DNA of 64,000 nt, taken from NCBI GenBank assembly GCA_944389935.1, contig CALXOE010000002.1, forward strand, positions 83,138 to 147,137. Reading direction: 5' to 3'. The DNA comes from an uncultured Victivallis sp. (GTDB taxonomy: Bacteria > Verrucomicrobiota > Lentisphaeria > Victivallales > Victivallaceae). The translations under genes were made by a program, and so were the position numbers. Below the pieces are notes generated by a model, which saw nothing but the letters and a program-made list of their open reading frames with translations, had not been told where the DNA came from and did not search any database. This document shows positions 45,207 to 52,780 of the stretch, one piece after another. Numbering within the stretch: position 1 is the stretch's first letter; every line of letters begins with the position of its first letter.

Positions 45207-45489
45207 AGCAGAAACGCAAGTTACAAATTTTTCGCGGATTGGATAGAAGAATTAAAGGTTCAATTTCAGACAGTGCAGTTCGGTTCCCTCCCTCGGCATG
45301 AAGCGGGTGTCGGAACCACTATCCAGTCCGCGACTTCCGACTGATCTACCTCGTGTGTTTCAACGGTTCGGGTTCATGGCTCTGGAAGAAATCAGGAATA
45401 TGACCGGCATCCGGGGAGATGCACGGATCATTTCAGTTCGGTAACCATTCCGAAAAAGAAAAAAGGTAGAGAAAGGAAGAAGAGAAGAG
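45207..45489 (+). promoter_or_regulatory. Long folded 5' leader of the RRM gene
   Basis: A 14-base helix joins CGCGGATTGGATAG (45233-45246) to CTATCCAGTCCGCG (45319-45332) with a single G-U pair. Inside it GGTTCC (45282-45287) pairs with GGAACC (45312-45317). A 22-codon frame begins MALEEIRNM at 45376-45444 without a ribosome site. The layout resembles cold-shock or autoregulated RNA-binding-protein leaders; a known family could not be named. Confidence 0.6.
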
Positions 45490-45801
45490 ATGAACATCTA
45501 CGTTGGCAACCTCCCGTACAGCATCGACCGTGACGAACTCCGCACCACTTTTGCCGCGTTCGGCGAAGTCGCAACCGCCCGCATCGTCACCGATCGCGAG
45601 ACCAACCGCTCCAAGGGGTTCGGTTTCGTCGAGATGCCGAATGACGCTGAAGCCCGCAAGGCCATCGATGCGTTGAACGGGCAGGACCTCGGCGGCCGCA
45701 AAGCTGTCGTGAATGAGGCTCGCCCGCGCGAGGAGCGCCCCCGTACCGGCGGATTCGGCGGTGAGCGCCGCGGCGGATTCGGCGGCGGCGAGCGCTGGTA
45801 A
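45490..45801 (+). CDS. RRM RNA-binding protein
   Basis: 103 residues. One RNA-recognition motif (1-80) shows RNP2 IYVGNL at 3-8 and RNP1 KGFGFVEM, with the aromatic residues that stack on RNA. The tail GGFGGERRGGFGGGERW is Gly/Arg-rich. Such proteins in bacteria bind mRNA and are often cold-induced. A strong promoter, long leader and strong terminator make it a single-gene, probably highly expressed transcript. Confidence 0.93.
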   Translation: MNIYVGNLPYSIDRDELRTTFAAFGEVATARIVTDRETNRSKGFGFVEMPNDAEARKAIDALNGQDLGGRKAVVNEARPREERPRTGGFGGERRGGFGGGERW

Positions 45802-45819
45802 TTCCCGCACTCTCTGCGA

Positions 45820-45849
45820 CCGGCCGGAATCACTTCCGGCCGGTTTTTT
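45820..45849 (+). terminator. Rho-independent terminator
   Basis: Perfect ten-base stem CCGGCCGGAA (45820-45829) / TTCCGGCCGG (45834-45843), loop TCAC, then six T. Confidence 0.95.
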
Positions 45850-45918
45850 CTTCTCTATTTCCCGGGCCGGCATTGTATTCAAAGCATTTTGGCGATATAT
45901 TGAGTGACCTACTTTTTT

Positions 45919-47769
45919 ATGGAATCCAATTCGAGGAATGTTTTGAAACTGCGTGTGAAACTCGAGCGTCTGCTTTTGCGCTTTCATCGCCGGGTGGTGC
46001 TGCGTGCGGCCCGTTTCTGGCAGACGCGATGGGGAGAGCGCAGTTTTCTGGTGATCCTGTCGATCTTCATCGGCGTGGTTGCGGCGATCGCTGCGGCCGT
46101 ACTTCACCTGCTCGTGACCAAATTCGAGGAATTCGGTATCTGGCTTACGGAACCTCATGAACTGCACGAAGTCGTCTGGCTGGCACTGCTGCTGTGTCTG
46201 CCTATGCTCGGTTTGCTTGCAAGCTTTCTGATTCAACGTTTCCTCGGGGGGCCGCGTTATGCGAAGAGTCTGAGCCCTCTCATCTTGAATCTTTCCCGCA
46301 AACGGACCAATATTCCGGCGATTGAAATGGTCAACCACATGCTTTCAAGCGCATTTTCCGTGGGCTTCGGCGGGTCGGCCGGTCTGGAGGCTCCCAGCGT
46401 TCTGACCGGTGCTGCGATCGGGGCGAACAGTGCCGGTTTTTTCAATGCGAACCGGTCGCGGCGCAGTCTGCTGCTCGGGTGCGGCGCGGCTGCGGCGATT
46501 TCCGCGATCTTCGACAGCCCGATCGCGGGGGTGCTGTTCGCCGCGGAAGTCCTGCTGCCGGAGTTCACGGTTTCGGCTCTGGTTCCGATGGTGATGTCGA
46601 GCGCCGTCGCGGCGGTAATCTCGCATATGATTGCGCAGGGCAATCATTTTGAATTCGTGACGGAACCCTGGAGAACGAATGCGGTGCCATGCTATTTTCT
46701 GCTGGGGGTCGTTTGCGCGCTGGTCGGGGTCTACGTCATCAAATGTGCCTATTTCACGGCCGACAAGCTCAAAACCCGGTTTCGTTCCCCGTGGCAGCGG
46801 TTGTTTGTCGGCGGGGCGCTTTTGTGCGTGCTGCTGTTTCTGTTCCCGACTCTGCGAGGGCAGGGGTATCTTTACATCGAACAGATTTGCCAGGGGAATC
46901 TTTCCGGCATTGCGAACAATTCGCCGCTGCTCTCGCTTCTTCCCTCCGAGACATTGATTCTGGTGATCGTGTTTGCGGCTGTATTGCTGCTGAAAGTGGT
47001 GGTTTCCGTCCTGACGGTCGACTCCGGAGGGGATGGCGGAATCTTTGCTCCGTCGATGTTCATCGGAGCTTTCACCGGCTTCGGATTTGCGCGGCTTGTG
47101 AATCTGACCGGGCTGATCGACCTGCAGGAGAGCAACTTCGCCGCAGTCGGCATGTGCGGCGTATTCACAGCAGTCATGCGCGCGCCGCTGACGGGGATCT
47201 TTCTCATTGCGGAAGTCACCGGAGGTTATATTCTGCTCGTTCCGCTGATGATTGTTTCGGCGGTCTCATATCTGCTGGCCAGAATGTTTGAACCGAATTC
47301 CATCTACCGCAAGGCGTTGGCGGAGAGCAATCTTCTCGATGACGACCGCGACCGGACCATGCTGCGCTCCCAGCCGGTCCGGCTCTGTCTGAACCGGAAT
47401 TATCACGTGCTGCGGATCGACCAGCCGCTCGAACGGCTGATCGATCTGGTTGAAAGCACTCCCGAGGAGATTTTTCCGGTGCTGGACGACAGCGGGAAAC
47501 TGCTCGGCGTCGTGCATCTGGAGAAAGTTCTGAGCGTCATGCTCAATCCGAAAGTTTACGGACTTCTGCTGGTCATGGATCTCATGGAGTCTCCGGTCGG
47601 AACGGTTTCGCCCGACGATGATCTCGCCCGGGCAATGGCGAATTTTGAAAAATTCAATCTGGAATATCTTCCGGTCTGTGATGATGCGGGGATTTTTCAC
47701 GGGTTTATCGCCAAGGCGCCGATTTTCGCCAGATACCGCAAGATGGTTCGAGAGGCCAACTCTTTCTGA
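45919..47769 (+). CDS. ClC-family chloride channel/transporter with CBS pair
   Basis: 616 residues. The ClC core (about 40-440) has the gating-Glu motif GLEAP (here GGSAGLEAPS), GGIFAP with conserved GxFxP, and RAPLTGIFLIAE. The usual first motif GSGIP is replaced by a less typical GGPRYAKSLSP, so ion choice may differ. Two CBS domains (about 480-616) end it, as in ClC proteins regulated by nucleotides. ATG at 45919 is listed; an upstream GTG at 45904 is possible. Integral to the inner membrane. Confidence 0.92.
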   Translation: MESNSRNVLKLRVKLERLLLRFHRRVVLRAARFWQTRWGERSFLVILSIFIGVVAAIAAAVLHLLVTKFEEFGIWLTEPHELHEVVWLALLLCLPMLGLLASFLIQRFLGGPRYAKSLSPLILNLSRKRTNIPAIEMVNHMLSSAFSVGFGGSAGLEAPSVLTGAAIGANSAGFFNANRSRRSLLLGCGAAAAISAIFDSPIAGVLFAAEVLLPEFTVSALVPMVMSSAVAAVISHMIAQGNHFEFVTEPWRTNAVPCYFLLGVVCALVGVYVIKCAYFTADKLKTRFRSPWQRLFVGGALLCVLLFLFPTLRGQGYLYIEQICQGNLSGIANNSPLLSLLPSETLILVIVFAAVLLLKVVVSVLTVDSGGDGGIFAPSMFIGAFTGFGFARLVNLTGLIDLQESNFAAVGMCGVFTAVMRAPLTGIFLIAEVTGGYILLVPLMIVSAVSYLLARMFEPNSIYRKALAESNLLDDDRDRTMLRSQPVRLCLNRNYHVLRIDQPLERLIDLVESTPEEIFPVLDDSGKLLGVVHLEKVLSVMLNPKVYGLLLVMDLMESPVGTVSPDDDLARAMANFEKFNLEYLPVCDDAGIFHGFIAKAPIFARYRKMVREANSF

Positions 47770-47790
47770 ACGTTCGAGCCCGAGCCGCTG

Positions 47791-47817
47791 CCCGTGAACG
47801 GGATTTCTCTTTTTTTC
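47791..47817 (+). terminator. Weak terminator after the ClC gene
   Basis: CCCG (47791-47794), TGAA loop, CGGG (47799-47802), followed by a T-rich tract. The stem is only four bases, so this is a weak call. Confidence 0.4.
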
Positions 47818-47837
47818 CGTTTTTTTGAGCGGATGAT

Positions 47838-47865
47838 TTGCAAAATGGTCTGATTCTGGTATAAT
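47838..47865 (+). promoter_or_regulatory. Predicted promoter for the HAD phosphatase, nearly leaderless
   Basis: TTGCAA (47838-47843), 16-base spacer ending in TGG, TATAAT (47860-47865). The predicted transcript starts near 47872, only about 10 bases before the ATG, and no ribosome site is seen. Confidence 0.65.
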
Positions 47866-47881
47866 AACAATCAAAAAATTC

Positions 47882-48712
47882 ATGCTGTTACTCGATTTCT
47901 GGAGGGCCGAATCGGTCCGTTTTGACGCAGTTTTGTTTGACATCGACGGGACGCTGGTGGTCGGTCCGCGTCTTCTGCCCGGAGCCGCGGAGCTGATCTC
48001 ACTGCTCCGGCACGACGGTACGCCGTTTTTCTTCCTCACGAATGACGGGGATCACACCCGGCGTCAAAAGTGCGGTTTCCTCCTGCGAGCGGGAATTGAG
48101 GCGGAAGAGCGCGAGGTGATCTCCTGCCTCTCCGTGCTGCCGGAACTCGCACGCCGGAACGGTTGGGAAAGAGGGCTCTTCTTCCGGGCCGGGCGGCTCG
48201 GAGATACCGGCGACCTGGAGTTGACATCCGATCCGGCCCGCCTCGAGGAATGTTCAGCTGTCCTGATGGGGGAGGGGCCTTATGACTGGCGGACGACCTG
48301 GGAAGCGCTGATCGATTTCTTCCGACATCATCCGGAGCGTCCGTTCATCGTGCCGAATCCCGATACCTGCTGGCCGAACGCCTCGACCGGCGGGATCGGA
48401 ATCGGTGCCGGCGGACAGGCGCGCTGCATCCGGCTTCTGCTTCATGAAATGGGCACGGAAATCGAGCCGATTTATCTCGGCAAGCCTTATCGCGCGATTT
48501 ACGATTACGCCGCCGGACGACTCGGGGTCACCGACCGGAGTCGAATTCTCTGTGTCGGCGATTCGCTCGCAAGCGATATTCGCGGAGCGAACAACGCCGG
48601 AATGTACTCGGCTCTCGTCCTGACCGGGATCACGTCGGAACAGCAGGCGCAGCAGGCATTCGGGGAGTTCCGGCCGCGAGGAATTTTTTCCGCGATAGGT
48701 CAGGGCGCCTGA
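47882..48712 (+). CDS. HAD-superfamily IIA sugar phosphatase, NagD-like
   Basis: 276 residues. Motif I FDIDGTLV, motif II FLTNDG, the Lys of motif III in LGKPYRAIYDYA, and motif IV VGDSLASDIRGA define a class IIA HAD hydrolase, typically dephosphorylating sugar or nucleotide monophosphates. The ATG at 47882 is the only good start, and the transcript would have almost no leader. No tight neighbour gives a pathway. Confidence 0.88.
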   Translation: MLLLDFWRAESVRFDAVLFDIDGTLVVGPRLLPGAAELISLLRHDGTPFFFLTNDGDHTRRQKCGFLLRAGIEAEEREVISCLSVLPELARRNGWERGLFFRAGRLGDTGDLELTSDPARLEECSAVLMGEGPYDWRTTWEALIDFFRHHPERPFIVPNPDTCWPNASTGGIGIGAGGQARCIRLLLHEMGTEIEPIYLGKPYRAIYDYAAGRLGVTDRSRILCVGDSLASDIRGANNAGMYSALVLTGITSEQQAQQAFGEFRPRGIFSAIGQGA

Positions 48713-48763
48713 ATTTTTCGGAACAGACCATAATTGTAGTCAAAAAAAAAGAGGTTTCGTCAA

Positions 48764-48791
48764 TTGCCATTTAGACGATGGCTTTTATAGT
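48764..48791 (+). promoter_or_regulatory. Predicted promoter for the sugar isomerase gene
   Basis: TTGCCA (48764-48769), 16-base spacer, TATAGT (48786-48791), about 45 bases before the start. Confidence 0.45.
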
Positions 48792-48836
48792 AAGTGATGT
48801 GAATAACTTTCACCAACCAACTCAGGAGAATAGGAA

Positions 48837-49634
48837 ATGACGAGAGATTTGGCTGTTCAGTTGTATTCGCTGCGCCAGATGGCGGAAAAGGATTTCAACG
48901 CCGTTCTTCAGACTGTTGCCGACATCGGCTTCAAGGCGGTCGAACCGGCCGGATTCTGGGGCATGAGCCCGGAGGAGTTTCTGAAGCGCATCAACGATCT
49001 CGGGCTGAAACTTTACAGCTCGCATTCGCCGTGGGCGCGTCCGGACAATCTTGAAGAGACCATCGACATCGCCGGACGGCTCGGCCTTGACCGGATCGTC
49101 TGCGGCTATGGCCCGGAGGATTTCAAGGATCTCGACGCGATCAAGCGGACCGCCGAAACCACTTCGATGATGCAGGAGAAACTTGAGAAGGCCGGCTTCA
49201 TGCTTTTCCAGCACAATCACAACTGGGAGTTCGAGCGGATCGACGGGCGGCTGAAATATGAGATCTATGCGGAACTCTGTCCGAAAGTGAAGTTCCAGCT
49301 CGATGCGTTCTGGTCGACCAATTTCGGCGCCGAGGATCCGGTCGAGATGATGAAACTTTTCAGCGACCGTGTGGTGGCGCTGCACATGAAAGACGGCATT
49401 CTGCATCAGGGAGCCGAGGAGCTCAAGATCACGAACGGCATCTACGACCGTAAAGTCGATCTGCTGCCGCTGGGCGAGGGAGACCTGCCGATTCCGGCGA
49501 TCGTCGCAGCTACGCCCGATCGGGTCAACAACATTGTCGTTGAGCTTGATTACTGCCGCGTCGAAATGGTCGAGGCGCTCAAACGCAGCTACAAATACAT
49601 GACCTCCACCGGACTGGCTGTCGGAAACAAGTAA
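48837..49634 (+). CDS. Sugar phosphate isomerase/epimerase (TIM barrel)
   Basis: 265 residues of the xylose-isomerase-like family. Metal/substrate residues sit in FQHNHNWEF, QLDAFWSTNFGAED, HMKDGI and VVELDYCRVEM, the usual Glu/Asp/His ligands. Cytoplasmic. Members act on keto-sugars or inositol derivatives; which one is unclear. AGGAG lies ahead of the ATG, and a strong terminator follows. Confidence 0.87.
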   Translation: MTRDLAVQLYSLRQMAEKDFNAVLQTVADIGFKAVEPAGFWGMSPEEFLKRINDLGLKLYSSHSPWARPDNLEETIDIAGRLGLDRIVCGYGPEDFKDLDAIKRTAETTSMMQEKLEKAGFMLFQHNHNWEFERIDGRLKYEIYAELCPKVKFQLDAFWSTNFGAEDPVEMMKLFSDRVVALHMKDGILHQGAEELKITNGIYDRKVDLLPLGEGDLPIPAIVAATPDRVNNIVVELDYCRVEMVEALKRSYKYMTSTGLAVGNK

Positions 49635-49653
49635 GTTTTCCGTTTGCAATCCG

Positions 49654-49689
49654 ACCCCGGGGAATTGAGTTCTCCGGGGTTGTTTTTTT
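49654..49689 (+). terminator. Rho-independent terminator
   Basis: ACCCCGG-GGAA pairs with TTCT-CCGGGGT (49654-49680) around a short loop, then TGTTTTTTT. Confidence 0.8.
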
Positions 49690-49734
49690 CGGGAGAGAAA
49701 TCTGCGAAAAATTAGAAAAAATGTCGCACTGAAC

Positions 49735-49763
49735 TTGTATTTTCCCGATGAACGTGATATGCT
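49735..49763 (+). promoter_or_regulatory. Predicted promoter for the duplicated secreted protein
   Basis: TTGTAT (49735-49740), 17-base spacer, TATGCT (49758-49763). The leader is about 70 bases and GC-rich. Confidence 0.45.
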
Positions 49764-49843
49764 TCTTTTGTCAGGGCGGAGGCGCTGCCGGGCGCGTTGC
49801 GTGCTCCGGGGGTTATGTAATTTGAGACACAAGGAGTTATGGT

Positions 49844-51286
49844 ATGAAGCAATCGCGATGGAATCGGATTCTTCCGGGAGTGGCAGCGGCGTTGGCGCTC
49901 TTCACCGGACTTGATGCAGCGGACTTGGAAGTTCCTGCGGAGATCACCGGAGTGGTGCCTGAGGCCGGAGAGTTCAAACTACTCTACCGCTACGATCTCA
50001 TGAGCGGCACCGGATTTGGAGACAACAGCCAGGTCAAGTATCTGACCGACAACTCGTCGGAACTCTCGAAGAATGCGGTGGTTAAAGTCGCGTACTTCAT
50101 GGATTTAGCCGGGAAAGACGGCAACCGGCAATGGGTTTACGTTTCGATGGACTCTTTCGATCCCAATGCCGTGCGTCTCGGAGTGCCGACTGCGGCGACG
50201 GGGAGTGATTTCCAGCAGATGGTGACCAATCTGGAAGTACGCAGCAATGTTCCCGGACTCAAAACCGGCTCATTTGAATTCGGAAATATCGAATTCTGGC
50301 CCACGAATTACGGCGGTGAGAATGCGATACAGGTTTCGGGAGCATCGGATCAAAAGTTTGATTTCGGGGATGTGAACAATAAGGTCGGGAATCACGGCTC
50401 CATGCAGGTGCACAACTGGCGCGAGAAGCAAACCATTTTCGCATACAGTAATTTCATTGCCGGGCGCAACTCGGCGTTCGGAATCGGGAACAACCCGGAT
50501 CCGGCCGGTCATCCGGACTGGACGTTCTGCAAATCCGGCCCCAATTATGACAGTGCGACGTTGTATGTTCTGGTTCAAAGCGGTACGCCGCTTGAGAGTC
50601 CGTTGCTCATTACGCCGCCTCGAACGCTGGAGCAGGTTCAGGCAGATGCGACGAACATGGTTCCGGAGACCGGCGGGATGGAACTTCTCTACCTCCACAA
50701 CCTGAAAAATCAGGTGACTGCGGAGGAAGTTCCCTATCTGATCAATAATGCCGAAAAGTTTGCCGGACGGACGATCAAACGGGTCGGCTATCTTGCCGCG
50801 CTCACCGGGCAAGACGGCAGTGTCAACTGGGTTTATGCGGAAATGGATTCATTTTCGCCTGATGCCTCGAAGCTGGGGGTTCCGAATCGTTCTGCGAATG
50901 CCACTTTTCAGCAGAACGTCGAAAATCTTGTTGTCAAAAGCAACACGGACCGGGTTTCAGCCGGAAGTTTCCCGCAGGGGAATATTGAATTCTGGGCCTA
51001 CAACTACAATCAGAAGAACAGTGCATCCGTTCCTGGAGCGAGTGACACCAAATACGACCATGGTGATACCTGCGACACGAATACATACGGATACGGTTCC
51101 ATGCAGATTCACAATTTCTCGGTTCCGGAGACGGTTTTTGCCTACAATAACTTCAGAGCCAAGGGGAATTCCGATGTCGGCATCGGCAACAATCCGGATC
51201 CGAAAGGTCAGCCGGACTGGACATTCTCCGGCGCGGCCTCCGCGTTGCGGGAAGCCTATCTGTATGTCTTTGTTACCGCGGAGTGA
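49844..51286 (+). CDS. Secreted protein with two tandem copies of one domain
   Basis: 480 residues with signal peptide (ILPGVAAALALFTGLDA). Two homologous units of about 220 residues (30-250 and 262-480) share GSMQVHN / GSMQIHN, IFAYSNF / VFAYNNF, and FGIGNNPDPAGHPDWTF / VGIGNNPDPKGQPDWTF. The unit resembles a module seen at the C-terminus of sialate O-acetylesterase-like proteins in PVC bacteria (recalled, not searched). No hydrolase catalytic motif is visible, so it may bind carbohydrates. A strong terminator follows. Confidence 0.75.
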   Translation: MKQSRWNRILPGVAAALALFTGLDAADLEVPAEITGVVPEAGEFKLLYRYDLMSGTGFGDNSQVKYLTDNSSELSKNAVVKVAYFMDLAGKDGNRQWVYVSMDSFDPNAVRLGVPTAATGSDFQQMVTNLEVRSNVPGLKTGSFEFGNIEFWPTNYGGENAIQVSGASDQKFDFGDVNNKVGNHGSMQVHNWREKQTIFAYSNFIAGRNSAFGIGNNPDPAGHPDWTFCKSGPNYDSATLYVLVQSGTPLESPLLITPPRTLEQVQADATNMVPETGGMELLYLHNLKNQVTAEEVPYLINNAEKFAGRTIKRVGYLAALTGQDGSVNWVYAEMDSFSPDASKLGVPNRSANATFQQNVENLVVKSNTDRVSAGSFPQGNIEFWAYNYNQKNSASVPGASDTKYDHGDTCDTNTYGYGSMQIHNFSVPETVFAYNNFRAKGNSDVGIGNNPDPKGQPDWTFSGAASALREAYLYVFVTAE

Positions 51287-51306
51287 GTGATCCCGTTTCT
51301 TTTTCA

Positions 51307-51341
51307 ACTCCCGTTTCGGCCTCGGAGCGGGAGTTTTTTTG
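51307..51341 (+). terminator. Rho-independent terminator
   Basis: AACTCCCG (51307-51314) pairs with CGGGAGTT (51329-51336), then a T run to 51341. Confidence 0.85.
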
Positions 51342-51396
51342 TATATTACCGGGGCTGATTTCCCAGCGTTCACAACAGCGACAACAGAAGCCGATG

Positions 51397-51837
51397 TTAC
51401 AAAGAGGGCAAAACGCCGATTCCCTGCAATATCCCGGCGATGCCGATTGCAGAGACGTCGTTGATAATCCTGCCGTCGGTGTCGACGGTATAGAAATTCA
51501 TGACCGAGGTTGAGAATTTTCTGTTGTTCGGGGGAATTCCCGCAAAAGAGGCGGTTCCGGAAAACGTGCCGGTACATCTCCATTGCACAGCGATTGTCGT
51601 TTCATCGGCGACCATGTTTTCAAGCGTCCAATGCACATCAGGAAAGCTTTGCCTCATAAACTCGACGATACTCAGATATCCCTTTGCGCCATAAAGCGGG
51701 GAAGATGAAAATGGCGTTGTAAATGCGGCGTTTGCGGAGATCAGTTCCTCGCCAAGAGTAAGATTGTTCGTATTGATGCATTCTTCGAAACGTCGCATAG
51801 CAGTGCGATTGCGTTCGATTATTTCATTATAAGGCAT
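51397..51837 (-). CDS. SnoaL-like ester cyclase/polyketide cyclase family protein
   Basis: 146 residues with the cone-shaped alpha+beta fold pattern. The N-terminus NEIIERNRTAMRRFEECINTN, the region YGAKGYLSIVEFMRQSFPDVHW and the strand AVQWRCTGTFSG fit the NTF2-like/SnoaL family, whose enzymes close rings or hydrolyse small molecules. Substrate is unknown. It is divergent from a frameshifted gene across a 17-base gap that contains an operator-like palindrome. Confidence 0.82.
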   Translation of the reverse strand: MPYNEIIERNRTAMRRFEECINTNNLTLGEELISANAAFTTPFSSSPLYGAKGYLSIVEFMRQSFPDVHWTLENMVADETTIAVQWRCTGTFSGTASFAGIPPNNRKFSTSVMNFYTVDTDGRIINDVSAIGIAGILQGIGVLPSL

Positions 51838-51854
51838 AGTTTGGTGTCCTCATT

Positions 51855-51868
51855 ATGACGTACGTCAT
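51855..51868. promoter_or_regulatory. Perfect 14-base palindrome between divergent genes
   Basis: ATGACGTACGTCAT reads the same on both strands. It overlaps the likely promoter or start of the SnoaL-like gene and is a candidate dimer-repressor operator. No regulator lies adjacent. Confidence 0.5.
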
Positions 51869-52247
51869 TGACAGTTCATATGATGTGATATTGCCATACA
51901 ATAGCATGAAGATTTCTGATTGCAAATCAGACTGCGAGGGGAATATAAACCATCTCTGGAACATTTTCTGCAGGGGAGGGGATACACTGCTGTTGAAATC
52001 AATATTCCCAAAGGGGTGGCGCTCGGAAACCTCAAACAGGGCAGGGCGTCCGGGCATTTCTCCCCGATGCAACTTCTTGCGAAATCCGAAGTTTATGGAT
52101 ATGATCGCCGATGGATTACGCGGACTTACCACGGCGGAAAAGGCTTTGCTTCGGAACTATGCCGCCATTGATGATTACGAACGAGCTTCCGGCCTGCTTC
52201 TCAAGCGCGGAATTGAATTTCATAAAGACGCTGTCGGGGTGCTATAA
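51855..52247 (+). pseudogene. Probable frameshifted gene of unknown function
   Basis: Frame at 51855-52247 reads protein-like only at its end (FMDMIADGLRGLTTAEKALL, then AAIDDYERASGLLLKRGIEF). A second frame (51920-52171) is protein-like earlier (YKPSLEHFLQGRGYTAVEIN). A shift near 52090-52105 would join them into one product. Neither frame alone looks native throughout. The last four bases overlap the next ATG (TAATG), as in a coupled operon. No family was recognised. Confidence 0.5.
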
Positions 52248-52615
52248 TGGTTTACGTTTTATATGACAAGTTAGGCAACTGGCTGATCAAGTTGCAGGAT
52301 TCTATCCATTTCGGCATAGAATTCAGTGATTCGGAGGAATGGGGAGAAAACTTTTGCTCTTCACTTGCCGATGCAATCGCCGATATTCTCAATCGTCAAC
52401 TTCAAAACAAGGAGAAACCAAACATGCCCGGATATTGGAAACGTGCCTCGGAACGTGCTTTGTCGATCGATGCAGAGCGCGCCGCAGAAACCGAACGTCA
52501 AAATCTTCTCGATCAGATTCGCGACGCTTTGCGGCATTCCGCCGATGATGCTGAACTTCGCATTCGTTTGCAGAAACTTCTCGACGAGAGGGGGGATTCC
52601 GGCGTCAATATATAA
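52247..52615 (+). CDS. Small protein of unknown function (122 residues)
   Basis: Start is coupled to the preceding stop (TAATG). The N-terminal part contains YDKLGNWLIKLQDSIHFGIE. The C-terminal half is helical and charged: ALSIDAERAAETERQNLLDQ and ALRHSADDAELRIRLQKLLD. An internal ATG at 52423 has AAGGAG 9 bases upstream and could yield a 64-residue form. Function is unknown; it pairs with the broken gene, perhaps a lost two-gene module. Confidence 0.55.
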   Translation: MVYVLYDKLGNWLIKLQDSIHFGIEFSDSEEWGENFCSSLADAIADILNRQLQNKEKPNMPGYWKRASERALSIDAERAAETERQNLLDQIRDALRHSADDAELRIRLQKLLDERGDSGVNI

Positions 52616-52650
52616 CGTCGCATAATACACGTTATGTTTAATTTAAAACC

Positions 52651-52708
52651 GGTTTTTCCGGGGAGGGGGATCGTCCGGTTTGGAATGCCGTGATTTTCCG
52701 GAAAAACC
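52651..52708. repeat. 11-base inverted repeat upstream of mnmG
   Basis: GGTTTTTCCGG (52651-52661) and CCGGAAAAACC (52698-52708) are perfect inverses around a 36-base GC-rich loop. Could be a leader hairpin or operator pair; no T run follows. Confidence 0.6.
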
Positions 52709-52780
52709 TCTCTATATAGATTGATAATGTCAACCTTTGAAAGTATTTTATAAAAATGGTTGTTTTACGAAAGCGAAAAC

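Noticed and set aside
52616..52780. Replication origin next to mnmG
   Set aside because: mnmG is often near oriC, but no DnaA-box cluster or AT-rich unwinding region was seen.
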